64,000 nucleotides of DNA from Lates calcarifer (taxonomy: Eukaryota > Chordata > Actinopteri > Centropomidae): assembly GCF_001640805.2 (NCBI RefSeq), contig NC_066856.1:15103087-15167086 (forward strand), written 5' to 3'. Shown here in pieces: positions 1 to 14,115 of this stretch. The notes beneath the pieces are model-generated. The model had not been told where the DNA came from. It did no database searches and saw only the letters and a list, made by a program, of their open reading frames with translations. Within the stretch, counting starts at the first letter, position 1. Each line of letters starts with the position of its first letter. A program made the translations under genes and the position numbers.

Positions 1-997
1 TCCTGTCTATCTCAGACTTAGGATGGAGTTACTGAATGAGCTGCAGCATGACTCTAACAACTTCATCTTTCCATCTGAGGAAAATAACCCAGTGGCCTTG
101 TTGGAAGCTTCCTCTCCCATAAATAATTCTGTGTTTGTTTCATGTCAACATCAAAGACAGAAAATGCAGCACAGTATCTGTCACACTCCCAGCTGGTGTG
201 TTCACAGCCATCAGCGGCCTCAGCACGACTGAAACCTGTCCACACACCTCATTTGATTCAAGTTGTTTGCAGAAGCACCTCCAAAGAGTTTGGTTATTAT
301 CAGACAGAAGAACCACACGTCTAAATGTCTCAGTATTGTGAAGCAGCGGGTGTGGCCTCCTCTAACGGCTCCAGATAAGGCAGAGAATTTAAGTTGAAGG
401 TTATCTCCACTGCACACACAGTGGCGTCGCCATGCTGCAACCACCTGACCTCGATGCACTTTCTGTACCACTGAGTATTTGTTGCACACACACAGACGGT
501 CACTCCCCCACCCTGGTGTTTTTCCACCCATTGATTACCCATCTGTGTGTTTTCTCGGCTGCCACTGCCACTGTCACGTTTTCATTAACCCTGGCCCCCA
601 ACTGAGAGCGTCAGTCAGTCAGAGCTGGTTGCTATAGTACAAATCCATACCAGAATAATAGCACGTCTTGTAAAAAAAACGGTGTGCTAAAAACACAAAA
701 TAAATCAATATCTGTTCACAGCCATGACTTTGAAAACTCATTTGGTTTATTTAATTACAGTTTGCTTGGTTAATGCTCCAAATAACAAAGGTTTTTTTTA
801 AAATTATTATCAATCTGCAGATTTTCTGTCAGTCAGGGTAATTGTTTGTCTATAGACAATGATAACCATCATGAGACTTTACACCCCAAGGTGACATATT
901 GTTTTATAGTTACATTATCTGTTGACTAACATATAGATTATTTGACTAATCATTCCAGCACTATTGCATTATATGGCTCTTTCTAAGGTCCACTAAA

Positions 998-1325
998 GCT
1001 GCAACTAAGGTCTGTTGATTGTTGACTGTCTTCTTGTTTAACTGAACAAAAAGTACAGAAAATAACAGAGAAAAATGTCCGTCACCGTTTCCTGAAGTCC
1101 AAGGTGAAGTCATCAAATTGCTTCCACAACCCACAAATACAAAGTTTACTAAACACATAAAACAAAGAAAGAAAGCAAAGATGCTAAAAAAAATTAGGAA
1201 ATGTTTGGCATTTTTACTTGAAAAATAAGTTAAACGTAGTTATTTCACCAGTTATCAAAAATTGTTGATTTTTTCTGTTGTTCCAACTAATCAGTCAATC
1301 AATCAATCATTTCATCTCTAAAGCA
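998..1325 (+). repeat. Interspersed repeat, family A copy 1
   Basis: It begins with the word GCTGCAACTAA and ends in a TCAATCAATCA-rich run before CATCTCTAAA. The interior carries the diverged blocks typical of a very common teleost repeat (aaaatgtc, ttcacttgaaaa-like and cccacaaatacaaagtttac segments). Other copies here are near 13645, 46400, 56803 and 63541, mostly in the opposite orientation. Family identity is from memory of fish repeats; the copy is old and has no intact coding capacity. Confidence 0.6.
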
Positions 1326-1660
1326 GCAAATTCTCACATTTGAGAACCTGGAAACAGCAAATTTGTGGAGTTTTTGCTTGATGAAATCACTGTCAACATT
1401 CTTGTAGATGAATTTTATGTTGATTGACAAATAATTTGATTGGTTAATCACAGCAGTATGGTCTTATCATCCTGGAATGATGCCATTTGAAAGTTTCTGA
1501 ATAGAAATATTGAATTATCTCACAGCCTGCAGTCAGCTTTTGTATCTGTCACTGTTGCTGGAACTGCGCTCATCAGTTAAAAACCAAATTAGAGAGGGGT
1601 AATTTGCCAGTAATGCCTCATGCTCACTTTGACATAACTCAAATATATCCATGAAAAGGT

Positions 1661-1678
1661 GTTTTTTTTTTTTTTTAA
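1661..1678 (+). repeat. Poly-T tract
   Basis: About 16 consecutive T residues. It could be the reverse-strand tail of a retroposed element, but no target-site duplication was recognised around it. Confidence 0.6.
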
Positions 1679-4324
1679 CGATGAAGCATTTTCCAAGCTT
1701 CACTGTTAATACATGCTTGATCATAAACAAAATGAACCCATGTGGTATACCTTTGAAAGTGAGCCAGTAACTGCTGCCAGCCATTTATAAAGCTGCTCCA
1801 GCAGGTTAGAACTGTAGCGGTGTTAACCTCTGAACTCGCCCTGTGTGTGTTGATGGATCTGTGCACTCATACTGAATCTTGTAAAGTAACCAGTCAAAGA
1901 GCGTGGCTACTGTAAATGCAGGCTCGTCTACTATGATGCACAAGTGTGGATGTCTCCTGCTTTTCTGCTCTCTCTCTCCTCGTCCAGCAGCGTGGGTGTG
2001 TCTGAGCGGCAGGCTTGAAATGCACATGAATACTCAGTAAATAAGTCAGTGGGTGAAAGTTCAGAATACACGCTGCCATATCTGTTATTCAGCTCAGCCA
2101 TTAAAATAAACACAGGCCAGTGTCACATGGTTAGCACATGGTATTGTTGCCTTGCATGGCTGTTTTCTCAGCAGATGCACAGGCAGGATGGGTTTTAGAT
2201 TTTAAACTGGATGAATGTTTTGCCTTTTAAAGTCAGTTTATCCCCCTTGACTCAACACGCCGGGCATTGATTTTTCTTAGGGACTGAGCACTGCTGTTGT
2301 GATTGGAAAGCAAAACTATGTGAGCTGTAGCATAACAACTGTTGGTGAAAGTCTTGATGCTTGTGAGAAAATGTTCCTTGCTGTAATGCCACAAGAAGAC
2401 ACAAGAATGAATCAAACAGAAGTTGGTGGGTCAACACATTTCCTTCCCAGGAACAAATGAATTAAAATGGGTGGACATTTGTTGCACAATAACCCGCTGC
2501 TCTTTTTATTAATGCGACTTCACGAGGAAATCTGCACGTCAGCAGCAACATGATTCCAGTCATGATTCACTTCCTAAAATGGGGACAGTCATTTTAACAC
2601 AGGACATTTTGCAAAGGTAAGGTAGTGACTCACAGAATATTGCTGTTGGCTTGAATATGTCAAAACTGCCCTTTTCTTTTCAGTCTGTGTTAGATTTTTG
2701 TAATCTTTCTGAAAAGAAATATTGCACAAAACGTCTAGGGACGGACAGTGGATGCTCAAAAGAAGAAGTTTCCAGACATTGAGGGAAGGTGTGTTGCAAA
2801 GAGCCGATGTGAGGTGAAAGGGACAGCTGCAGCAGTAGTGGCTGTGACACACAGCTCATGGAGGCAATTAAGGTACTTTAAAAACTACGATTTCTGCAAT
2901 TTACATAAAAACTTACCTCGTTCTCCGTGTTATACCTCAGTCAAATCTGAACACACTGACTGAATAATCACATTTTTAAGTTTTCTTCAATATCAGAGTA
3001 ATCCAGTGATAACTGTCTGCACACTCATGATTTAATTGTAAAAAGGAAGTGCTGTTAGCTAATTCGGCATATTTTTCGTGCTGCCAGTTTGCCAAAGTGT
3101 ACACAAATATAGGCTAAAACACAGGTGCTCACAGTATTAGACTTCTCTAAAGAGTGATTGTCTGACAGTAATAACAGAGCAGTGGGAGTCTGGTCCACCA
3201 GAGACACGGTCCACCCTGACCTGTCACACTGAGCCTGTTTTATTACAGTCCAGCTTGGACAGAAGATTATCACTGCCCCCCTTGTGATCTTGCAGCAGGG
3301 TAAACCTCCTGAAGTGAATCCACACCCAGACTCGCTCTGTGGTGCACCAGAGCTGCTATTCCAGTAATTGCTCCATCTTCTATTTCCAGGATCTGTCTCC
3401 ATCTGCTCACAGAGAGATGAAAATGAGGCAGCCTGGCTCGGGCAAGACTGCATTCATTCGCTGTGGCGTTAATTCACAGATGAATACGTGAGGTTGAATG
3501 TGACGGGCAGATGCTGTTTCTGCATTTGTGTGTTAACCAAAAATCCCATGCATGTGTCAGTGCTCGCATGCAATTGTCAGGCTTGAGAAACTGAAGGCGA
3601 TGACACAGATTTACCAAGGAGGTGAGCAATATGGGAAAAAATGATATTGCAAAAGCTTTTTTGACATGCCGCAGTAGGAAAAACACAGGTGTAAGTAAGT
3701 AAAAGTCAAGTTTAAACAAATTCAAACTGACGTAATTTGTTTGCACTAATTCAAACACAATTCATTTACCGCATATCCTATTCATACCCTGATATCATAC
3801 AGGTGATGGCCTTTTAACTAGCCTCAGGAGTCCTGAGAGTCCTGTATAATGCTGTGAGTTGAGTATCAGAGGCCAGTGACATATGGTGGGATAATTTTAT
3901 GACAGTCAAATGAAAGCCAACTAAATGTCATCACCCTACAGTTGCCACGATGTGTGTAGCGCTGTAAACCTCCAGAAGCTTTAGGATGTTTTCCATGTCT
4001 GCGGCTGTAAAGATAAGCCATTAAACTACACAAATGAACCCGGAGCGAAGAGCATTGTCCCTCATAAGCCTGTGTTGAGCTGTGGCTTGCAGTAAACGCT
4101 GCCTGTCCTGAGGGGATCCTCCTAATGACTTACACTCCATGATAATCCAGCAGCGTAGGCATGCTTGCTGGTTTGACAGCTGGCCTATGAGGAATGACAT
4201 CCACTCAGATTTCTCTGGAGGGGAAACAAGGAATGGGACAGTCAGCTTTGATGGTCGCTCTGCCAACAGCCCGTCACTTAGGGCTTATGGGTTTACTAAG
4301 AAACCCACTCACACCCTTTAATTC

Positions 4325-4640
4325 CTAGAATGCAAAAGTAATGACTTGTATAGATGACTTCGTTGACTCGCAGCTGTTTTTAGCCACGTTAGCAGTTTGA
4401 TGTGGGGAACTTCAGTCTGTCTGTCAGGTGGTTGGTCCACCACTTTGGTTCAGACTGAAATGTCTTAGCAACTGTTTGATGGGTTGACATTGTACAGACA
4501 TTGATCGTCACCAGAGGTGATTCCTAATGACTTTGGAGACCCCCTGTCTTTCCATCTCAACAGTTAGTGGACAGATTTTCATGAAATTGAATACAGATAA
4601 CAGATTCCCAGAGGGTGAATCCTATTGAATTTGATTATCA
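4325..4640 (+). repeat. Interspersed repeat, family B copy 1
   Basis: It contains the block TTGGTTCAGACTGAAATGTC followed by an aactg-tggatgg-type stretch and 'gaggtgattcctaatgac'. The same core recurs near 15940 in the same orientation and near 19855 as its reverse complement. I recognise it as a widespread teleost non-coding repeat; class uncertain. Confidence 0.6.
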
Positions 4641-7600
4641 AAACGTGAATTGTCCATGCTGCAGAACTGGACACAAATGCACAGTTGTAGCAGTATATGT
4701 GTCTCTGAGAGGAGGTATTATATAATCTCTGCGACTGTTGAATAAAGGTAATTCCAGTTGAACCTGTCTCTTTGTGGGAATAACAGAGACCCGCAGCACC
4801 ACCTCTGGACACAACAGATTTATGAATGGTGTGATATAACTTATTGTGTAATGACATACTGCATTTTACAGCTTGGGTGTCTTTGACCCACCCTACCAGA
4901 TTACATTAGAGATGACATGTGCTTTTCATCTGTGCATTTTACAGCTGTGGGGGTGTTTTAAAATGAAATTGCTAAATTAATGTGTCACAGTGTTGTTCAC
5001 ATGAGCTAATTATTGTATTCTGTGCTTTTGAACACACAAAGAGCGGAGATATCGGCGGTAGAGACGGGAAGAGCTGAATACTTCCTGGTGTTTACATGCT
5101 GCTGTTTCACAGGCAGTGTATGGAGACCTGTCTATCTAAAACAGCAGTTAGCAGCACTTAATTAGCATCTGCATGACGGCTTGAGGGTCGGTTTACTCAT
5201 CGGTCAGCATACAGACAAGGAAGGTGTTACTAAACTGCAGCTCACTAATAGCTTTAGGGAAACGTCCACTCTCAGATATATGTTATCATCAGCTTGTGGT
5301 ATTCCAGCAGGTCATTCGAGAGTAGGTGTGGTAGCTGTAGCTCCAGATATTATTACAGGTGGACAGAGGAGGAGGAGGAAGGAGTGAGGTTTTCCCAGGA
5401 GAATCTTCCACAGGTATGGTTATTCAGGTGAGAAGACCTGCCATGTTCCTTTTTTCCAATGGTTTAATGGCTCACAGTGTCATTAAACCATTCACCATGT
5501 CCTCTGTTGGCACTGTACACAGCAAAGTAGATCAATCGTCCCCACAGATTATTAGTTTATGGCTTGAATGACTAATTTATGTGCATCATGTACTTTCTGC
5601 ATTCCTTTAATTTAGTTATTTGTGTCCTTGAAATACTTCCCTTGTTCCCTTACACCACACCCATAACAAATGGAGATGTAAACCCACACTGTGTTTGGCT
5701 TATCTTGTTAATGTACTGCTGCAAATATTTGATGAAATTCAAAATAGCTAATTAAAGGTAGCATGTTAAGTTTGTGGCCACTTGTAGCGCCGTCGAGCAA
5801 TAGTCACAGCGATGCAGCAACGAAGGCAAGGAATGAAGACGACTGCTAGAAAGTAAACGTGGACATAAACAATGAATGCATAATTGTAAAAATGTCATGT
5901 TTAGACAGTTGAAAATTACCAATAACAAACAATTAGTCTGATCCAGAGTGAGTTTGTTTTCACTAGCTGCTGTTTCTATGGCTCTATAAAAAACCCTCCA
6001 CTGGCTAAGAATAAGTCCGCTATGTGTCAGGTCACTAATGTGTCAGGTCCATTGTGACACATTATGAACTCACATCCCTTTGAGCTGTGAGCTGCGCTAC
6101 AGTGGAAAACAGAACAGACGGTGTTCAGCCTATCAGGCCCAATCATTAAAAGGCCTCACATGTGCTTCTGACACTATACCTGTATTTCTTTGGCCTCAGA
6201 ACATCATGAAGTTGCTGTGTCATGTGATCTGGAGGTATCATATCACATGGTTGTGAAATATGAGCTTGCCTCCCACGTCATGGCTCTGAGGGGTCATCAG
6301 ATCTGTTGGGATGTATAGCGAGGTGTGGCTGTCAGCGTTTTCCACTCCAGCTGTGTGAAATAGAGCTACCCGGATCCTCCGCCAGTTGGATGGGAAAGCT
6401 GGCATGAAAAGGAATCCTCTAGGAATGGCAGACATGTCTGCAGGCTTTCACGGAGCTGTCACAGCAGTTCACATCATATGACATCCATGCCTCTGAGAAT
6501 GCCCTGTGCCTACTCAAGCGTCCTTTACACACAGTCGGCAAGATCTTTTAAAGACTTAAGTTTCCTAGAGTCATCTTGTGGTGCTGTTGTGTGAAAACGG
6601 GTGTTTAAATGTAGACATATTTGTAGAACAAACTTCATTTTTCATATTTTTACATCGCTGAATTCATGAGCAGGGAGGCTCCTGGCCTTTATCGCACTGA
6701 AACAGACGTCTTAACAGTTCCATTGTGGACAGACAGTGACAGACAGTGACTGTGATGTGACAGCACTGTATAAAGTTATGTACATTTCTATGCATGTTTC
6801 AACCCATAGGCTACATTTACATACACACAGGCCAATATAACAGTAGAAAAATTTCCAAATGAGGATTTTCCCTGTACGCATTCAGAGTTTGACAAATATA
6901 GTCTTGTGACTATGCACACACATACTGGGTTATAACAATAGTCTCAGACAAAGTTTACTTCCTGTCATGTGTTGTAATATGAAGCCTTTGATAAATGTTT
7001 TAGCCTCTCACTGTCTGCACTAAGTCCTGATTGATTCCCACAACGTCTGAGGCCTGCTGATTTAAAAGGGCTATTGTCGGAGTGCAGACTATAAAATCAT
7101 TGAAGGTGCAGCTATGGTCAGGTTGTTATTGCTACTGAATGTCAGTGTTTTCGCACCTCCCACCTGCTTTAAGGCAAAGGCCAAGGTCCTCTACCTCCTC
7201 TCAGGTGCCCTGCTGTTATATTGTATGTTACTTTGATCGCAGAACGTGTGTGAATATCAGCCCTAAAAACGTTACACAAACCCTGCTCCAGGTGAGAATA
7301 GGTTGTGCAAAGCCTCTGTAAACACGACCATCCCTGTAAAGAACTCCTGTGTTTTAACTATCAATAAAGGAGGGATACTACATGACGTTTCACAAACACA
7401 TGTTTTTACAGCTTCAAAGGAGGCTTTCTTCACTCTGTTGACCAGGCTGATATGAGTGCTGGTTTCAGTGTTGATTCATGCCTTTGCACTTTAACATCAA
7501 AGGCTTGTACCGCAACCTTTGAAACCAATTATGGATATTTTTGTGTGTATGTCAAATATGCATTGAAAAGAAGGACAAAGGAGAAACAGTGCACACACAT

Positions 7601-10600
7601 TTGAAGGCTGTGATATGAAGGGAAGCACTGGCAAGAACTTGACATTTATTTACCATAAAAGTTTGTTTGGATGTGCACTTAAGACAAATAATGTTGCTGC
7701 CTCTGTCTCAGTAATGGGATGAGGAGAATAGGAAAACTGGAAGTTTCTACACTTGTTTCAACACTTGGTAACAGAATCTGGTGCTCACAGCTCAGGGTGT
7801 AATCTGTCAATTGATGCAAAACCATTTCTCTGTGAGGTTGTGAAAATGAAAATGCTGCATGCACTCGCAGTCTTGCAGCTTTGTTGCTTAAGGTTTCATC
7901 ATTTACCTGCAGCCCTTCTCTTCTTGAGCTGAAATAACATCTAACTTGTGCCTCTCAACCTGAAATAAGACTTCCATCCCCTCTCATAAATCTGCCGTCG
8001 TTCCTGTTTGGCAGATGCAGGCGACCTCATTTGCATTTGGAATTTGAATGTGTCTGAGTTGTTTGTGCAGCGCAGACGGCTGAAAGCAAAGCAGGTTACT
8101 CTGATGCAGGAGCCACAGATAAATTAGAATTGCGTCTCAGCAGCCGTCAATCAGGGAGATGGCTGATGAATTAAATATGGAGCCAGTGAATAATAGCCCC
8201 CACCTGTGCTACACAGTGATGATCAGGGCTGTACCTTGCACAAAGGATGTGTCCTCTGTGTTTCTTTCCAGGAATAAAGTGTCTTTCTTTTGTCTTGGTA
8301 GGAGCAGTTGATATTTTATCATGTTGTTTGAAGAAATATGCTGTTTTTAAGAGTTTATTTCTGTGAGTTGACTTCAAACAATCTTATCCAATGCTTGTCA
8401 TCAGTTTTGTTTTTTTGCAGCTCTGGTACAAAAGTCTTTCTCCAAGCTTCAACTCTGACTGGTTTGGTTTGTCTTGACTTATTTTGACTTACTTGACTTA
8501 TTCGCTGCAAGGAAGCTATCAGAATTCAGCTTTTATCATATGTGACAGTTGAATAAGTTAGATATGACGGAACATGCAAAGTTTAGAAAATCTTACTGAT
8601 CCTGGACTTAGGCCATGTTGAGACAGACAGTGGCGCTGCATAAAGTAAACACGGTCTGATTGAACCTGGTTCAACTTTTGTAGAAACACAAGGCAGTGTC
8701 ATCAGGCAACCAAATATCTGCAAGCATGTGTTCCTGGTAGATTACTTGTAACATGAATGCCCTATTTCTACAGTTTACCTCATGATTGTTATGATGAAAG
8801 ATAAAATGATTGCCGCCATGATGCCATTCCAGGGTTGTAAAATCCTTTCTCCTTGATATCATAAGCAGCTGTGCAGTGTTTTGGCTTCTAATAAACCTTT
8901 AAACTCCTTCATCTGTTACTCAAACTGGACTTCCTGGATCCTATTTTGTAGTCTCACCAATACCTGAAGGGCAACTTATACAGCCTACAGCCCTGGTAAT
9001 GACAACACGTATTGTAGCCCTTTATGTCTTGTGCAGAAACTGGACAGGTAGGTCAGTGCTGGATAAACAGACGTTAACCCCCCACGTAGCTGCTTTCACA
9101 GACGCTCCTATTGAGCTTTGTCTGTAGTCTTACATAACAGTAACAGGCACAAAAAAGGCTGCTTGCTGTCTCCATGCATGTCTGCCAGCGGGCTTTTGTT
9201 TGAACACGTGCTGAAGGGCCAGCTCAGGTTGACTCTCGATTTCTCAGCTTAATCCCCTGGAAGATAAACACCGCATGATAAAACACAACCGTCCCTACTG
9301 CCCCGTCATCTTATTCCTATCTGCTTTCCTTTAGCCTTTTCTGTTGCTCCACATGGAGCCTTCTTAACAAGCTCAATTTCAGCCACTTGACTAATTGAGG
9401 CCTATAAACACAACAATAGCAGTACGAGAGAAACTTCTTCCTGAACTGCATTCTCACACTCCTCTTAAGTGGTTTCTTCTGCTTGACAATGTTGTTTTCT
9501 TGCTCCTGCGTCTGGTAATGGGAGCGTTATGAGCTAATGATAGTCCCAACGTGCGCGAGCACACCGCTCCTGGAGCTCAGCCCAGGCTTTTAACTGTTGC
9601 TGGCTGGCGAGTGTGGCGAACACTCAAAAAAGCCTTTGCACTGTTTTGCCAAGCCTTTGGAGCCTTTACCCTGAGTCACCTCTTCTGCTTGCTGGAAAGC
9701 TGTACTGCAGTAACCTCTGCTGGAGATGCAGCAGAGGGGGGTGCGGTTGCCGGAGCTCACATAACATATTGCTCTTCCGTTGGGTTTGTAGTAGCAGTGA
9801 AGCAAGCAGTGTGTGTGGATTTACAGGCATGAATTGGGTAATCTAGTGGGCAGAAATTACCCAGCTTTATGGAGAACTTTAATACTCAGGTGGACTTTGC
9901 CAAACCTTGTTAAGCTTCTCCAGGAACACAGTCAATTGCAAATGTTTTTAAAGAAGCGGGAAGGGTGCCAGTTTCAGGTCAGGGCACACACATTTCTTTT
10001 AAGCAGCCCTAGCTTGAACCGCTGCTTCTATTCCAAGAACTGGACTGTTCCTGAAAAAAGTTACTAATTGCAAAACACTCCTTCCCAGTTTTGTAAACCT
10101 TCTCCTCTCTTTGAAAGTCTTCCTGTGGTTTCAGAATTGCAGATGTGAGAGTAAGTGAATTTGTGTGTGAAAGTAAGTGATTAAAATCAAAATGGAGACC
10201 CAGCTCAAAACTTTGAAACCTCAGCGAACCAGCAGCCCAGTTACAATGTCCAGACTTAAGCACTGAAACCTTGCAAACTTGAATTGACGTCATCAGTCAA
10301 GATGCTGCCAGAGCTCCAACTTCTCAATAAAGGATGAAACAGCGCTTTGTGAAATCACAGGCATTTCTGTGGCCAGTAAAGTACAAGGCTTGAATGCAAT
10401 GTTTAGCTCCACAACACTCAGGGTTCTTTCTGTTTTTATGAAAATATAAATCAATAATTATGCTGTTTTGATAAGAACAGTCAGCATGCTTTTTATAAAA
10501 TAAAGAGGTGCAGTTTGTGGATGATTTGGAGTTCCCATCATCCTTTTTTTTAACATTAAGAGCCTCTGAAATGTGGGTAATTCCCTCTGGCAAAATTGGC

Positions 10601-10611
10601 AGCAGCACAGA

Positions 10612-11250
10612 CAGTGGTGGACATAGCATTCAGATCCTTCATAGAAGTTATAGTAGCAATACTATAATGTAAAAATATGCAAGTACAAATAAGAGCACTG
10701 CATTCAAAATCTGTTTTAGTATCTTTACGCTTTTTATTTTGGTTTCACAGCCTGCAACTTTGGTTTATGATCTCCACTTGATCAGTGCTGTTTCCAGCAG
10801 TAGTAGGCAGCTTTCTTCTGCAAAAATGTGTAAAAAAAAAACAACAAAAAAACAAAAAACAAAACACTACCTGCTCTGCATTTAACAGCAAACAAACAAA
10901 GTCAGCAAGTATATGGTGAACATACAGTGAAGCATTTAGCAGCTCATGAGTGAGATATTTCCCTCAGAGGCAGTAAAAGCTAAAAGGAGAGCGAATATTT
11001 GACATGAATCAAATGAATGCTACTGTTGCTCCATATGTGCATGCAACATGTTTGCCAAAGCAACTCTGTAAGGTAATATGTCAGTTGTGTGTATACAACT
11101 TGCCAATAAAAACAACAACAAAAAATAAAATCAAAGTAGAGAAGTATTACTAGAAAAAATGAGTGAGAAAGTAGAGGTATAAAGTTGCATAACAAGAACT
11201 CGAGTAGAGTATAAGCACCTTAAAACTTGAGTAAGTGCAGCTGCTTTCGA
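10612..11250 (+). repeat. Interspersed repeat, family C, with internal unrelated sequence
   Basis: The left edge (10612-10715) has the sequence 'cagatccttcatagaagtta ... aagtacaaataagagcactgcattcaaaat'. The right edge (about 11135-11245) has 'gaagtattactagaaaa ... cgagtagagtataagcacc'. These match, diverged, the two ends of a common fish repeat built on phrases such as TACTTAAGTAAAAGTAC. An A-rich stretch at 10829-10866 lies inside. Confidence 0.5.
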
Positions 11251-13644
11251 CCACTTACTGCAGACTCATGGAAAAAAATATCCACAAGAAAGCCCTTAAT
11301 AACATGCTGTTTTCACCGTGGGAAAACCCAGAGCCATGCTGGATTTGAGTCAAAGTGTATGAGGCTGGACACTGAGACCAGGCCAGCGTCTTCCTGTTCA
11401 AACCAGGCGTTGAAAAGGTGACGTTTATTAGTAGGATGTTGGGGAGAAAAAGCTGTTTTACCTGATGGTGGTGGCAGAGAGGTGTAGCTGTTGAAAAATC
11501 AGATTGTACTATTCATTGAGAAGACTTCATTTCTTACCGTGTGAATGTGGCATGAATTGGGAGCACGCCAAGCAGCTGTAGCATCAATCAGTTCCTCAGA
11601 GAGAAGAGAGAAGAAAAGAGCCGTTGATGATTCACACAGATTTTCTATGATTATGACTCAGCATGGATCTATATCAAGAGCTGTACAATTAGTGAATAGG
11701 GCTATGCAAGGTTATGTAAGGATGTTGGTCTGAGGAATTGCTCTGCATTTGTGTGAAACTACATGCTGTCGCTGCTGCTGCAGAACAAATTAGTGAGATA
11801 AAATCTAAGTGTGAGGGTCAGACTGTTTCAGCAAATCTGATCGGTTCATTACTGTGGTATTGTCCCGGAAATAGACTGAATTCTTTTAAACACCAATGGC
11901 TAGTGCCAGGAATTTTTGTCCCAGCAAGATTGTTCGCCATCAGCAGCTTTTCTCTGGTTTAAAACAATGGGTGGTCAGATTAAACACAATAATTTAAAGG
12001 AAGGACAAATAAGAAAACACTTGTTAAAATCTATTAGGTTTATGCAGCTTCTCCTCTGTGCACAGACTAAACTCTCTGTGGCGACTGCAGAGCATCTTGC
12101 TTTATAGATACCAGCAAGGCAGGACCCCCTTTTGATCTGAGGTGTGTTTGCTTTATTAAAAATGACACACACAACAGGTCAACCTTGTTAACCTTGAGCT
12201 CCCCCAGAGGGAGGAAGGAAAGGAGGCGCTTCAGTCTCACCGCAGGATAAATGAAATTCCCCATACATATAATTTAATGTGACATGATTCAAATAATTCT
12301 CAGCGAAGGATAATTTGCTCATTTGATACTGCCAGTGGTGAATAGATCGACTGATAAGTAACAATTAATAGCAGCAGGGTAAAGCAACAGAAACCGTATC
12401 CCTACAACATTACAGACAAGTTTGGTTTTCAACTGTAGAACGTCCCACTCATTTGGTCAAAGCTAAGAGGACCTAATCAAAAATGTTATTTTATGTTGTG
12501 TATTTCTGTTAATATATTTATATATGTTTCTGCCCAGATATAAGAGTTTGCAAAATTGTAGTTTTCTATTTACAGGTAATGTACTTCTTAGCTGCCAGCA
12601 TTATTAATCTACACATATTTTATCGTGTATATTCCAGATATCTAGTAAAGTATGAAAAATGTGATTTAAAGATATATCATGACATATACACAGGATTAAG
12701 TGTCATGTTATAAGCTGGCAAGAACAAAAATCATGCTTTATAGAGCTGTGGTTTATCAGCTGTGATTCTGACTGTGAATTCAACCTCCAGCTCACAGCCT
12801 TTGCTGCACGCCTTCCCCTCGCCTTAACATTTGTCCTGTAAAATCAGCAGAACTCTCATCAAAAGCCAGGACAGATTAGATAAATGTTAAACGACTGCAG
12901 TGCTGCAATAACTCCCACTGATTATTTGAAGAAAAAGTCAGAACAGAGGATCATGTCGTGATAACAGAGCCAGATAATGATGTATCTTGCTATAGTTTTA
13001 ACCTCTAACAGTAGAGGAGAGCCAGGTGGTTTGTGAGGTGTGATAAGGTGGAGTTTATAGACCTTTCCTGTACTCTCTGAACTGTCAGCTGTCATGCTGG
13101 TTCACATGCTTATCAGATGGCACCCACTACTCATATTTGTCATGCTAGATTAATAGACAGAGGGATCCACTCTTGAATGAAACTTGAAAACAAGATGAAT
13201 GCTTGGCATCAGCTGCTGGGTTTCTGTTTTGTAAACATGCCTCCTGTCTCAGCAATGCTGGATTTGTCGCTCTGTACTCCCTCTGCTTTTACCCCATAAA
13301 TGTTCTTAATTTAAGTCAAGGGGTTTTTATCTTCTCCTTCTTAAGTGGGTTTATTCTTACTTCTTAAGTAAGTAAACAAACACTGTAGGAATGCAGATAA
13401 AGTGGCCCCAGAGTGCCCTGACCTTGCTTTTTTTTTCTTTTCACTTGAACACAGGAATATTTGATTGGTTGAATTACATGGGTGTGTGTTAACAGGGGAG
13501 TTGAGCTTTTTCAGCTCACTGATTCGACGGCTCCAGAAAGGTTGAGAGGTTTAACCGTGGACAAAGTCACGTTGAGGGTTCACAGGAGACTCATTAAAGC
13601 GTGCAGATTCAGTAAAGTGATGCTCAGAGTCAAGCAGAACTGGA

Positions 13645-13950
13645 TTCTGATTAGTGCTGAAATGATTTATAGACTGTTTTGATTAGTCATGTGACTGGGA
13701 ATTAACTGTTAGCAGTCACTTACTCATTTAAGTCACTTTTGTGATTTGCCAAACTTGCTGTTTCCTGCTTCTCTAAAATAGGTATCTGCTGATTTTCTCT
13801 CTTTTATATCATTGTGAGTTGAATATCTTTGGGTTTGGGACTTTTAGTCAGACAAAACAAGCTATTTGAGGATGTCATACGGGGGTTGTGAATTGGCATT
13901 TTTTCATCCTCTGTCATTTTACATATTTAAAAATCATTCAGTTCATTGAA
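13645..13950 (-). repeat. Interspersed repeat, family A copy 2
   Basis: It carries the diagnostic blocks 'atatcattgtgagttgaata', 'tctttgggtttggga' and GTCAGACAAAACAAGC followed by 'tatttgaggatgtca'. The GACAAAACAAGC block is shared with the copies near 46465 and 63648. Old and non-coding. Confidence 0.65.
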
Positions 13951-14059
13951 AACTAGAATTACCACTGAGTCATGGCGCTGAATAATTGCTAGAACAGCAT
14001 TTTTGCAGAGCATTATGATGTAAATTAGGCATTTTCCAGAAATGTTGCATATAAGTTTA

Positions 14060-14073
14060 AATATATATATATA

Positions 14074-14114
<41 letters not shown>
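14060..14114 (+). repeat. Compound (AT)n-(GT)n microsatellite
   Basis: A short AT dinucleotide run (about 14060-14074) passes into about 19 GT units (14076-14113), followed by GAGAGA. Likely polymorphic; no function inferred. Confidence 0.95.

Positions 14115-14115
<1 letters not shown>

Noticed and set aside
3055..3453. 132-codon minus-strand ORF
   Set aside because: No similarity to any family I know and no supporting gene structure; likely chance.
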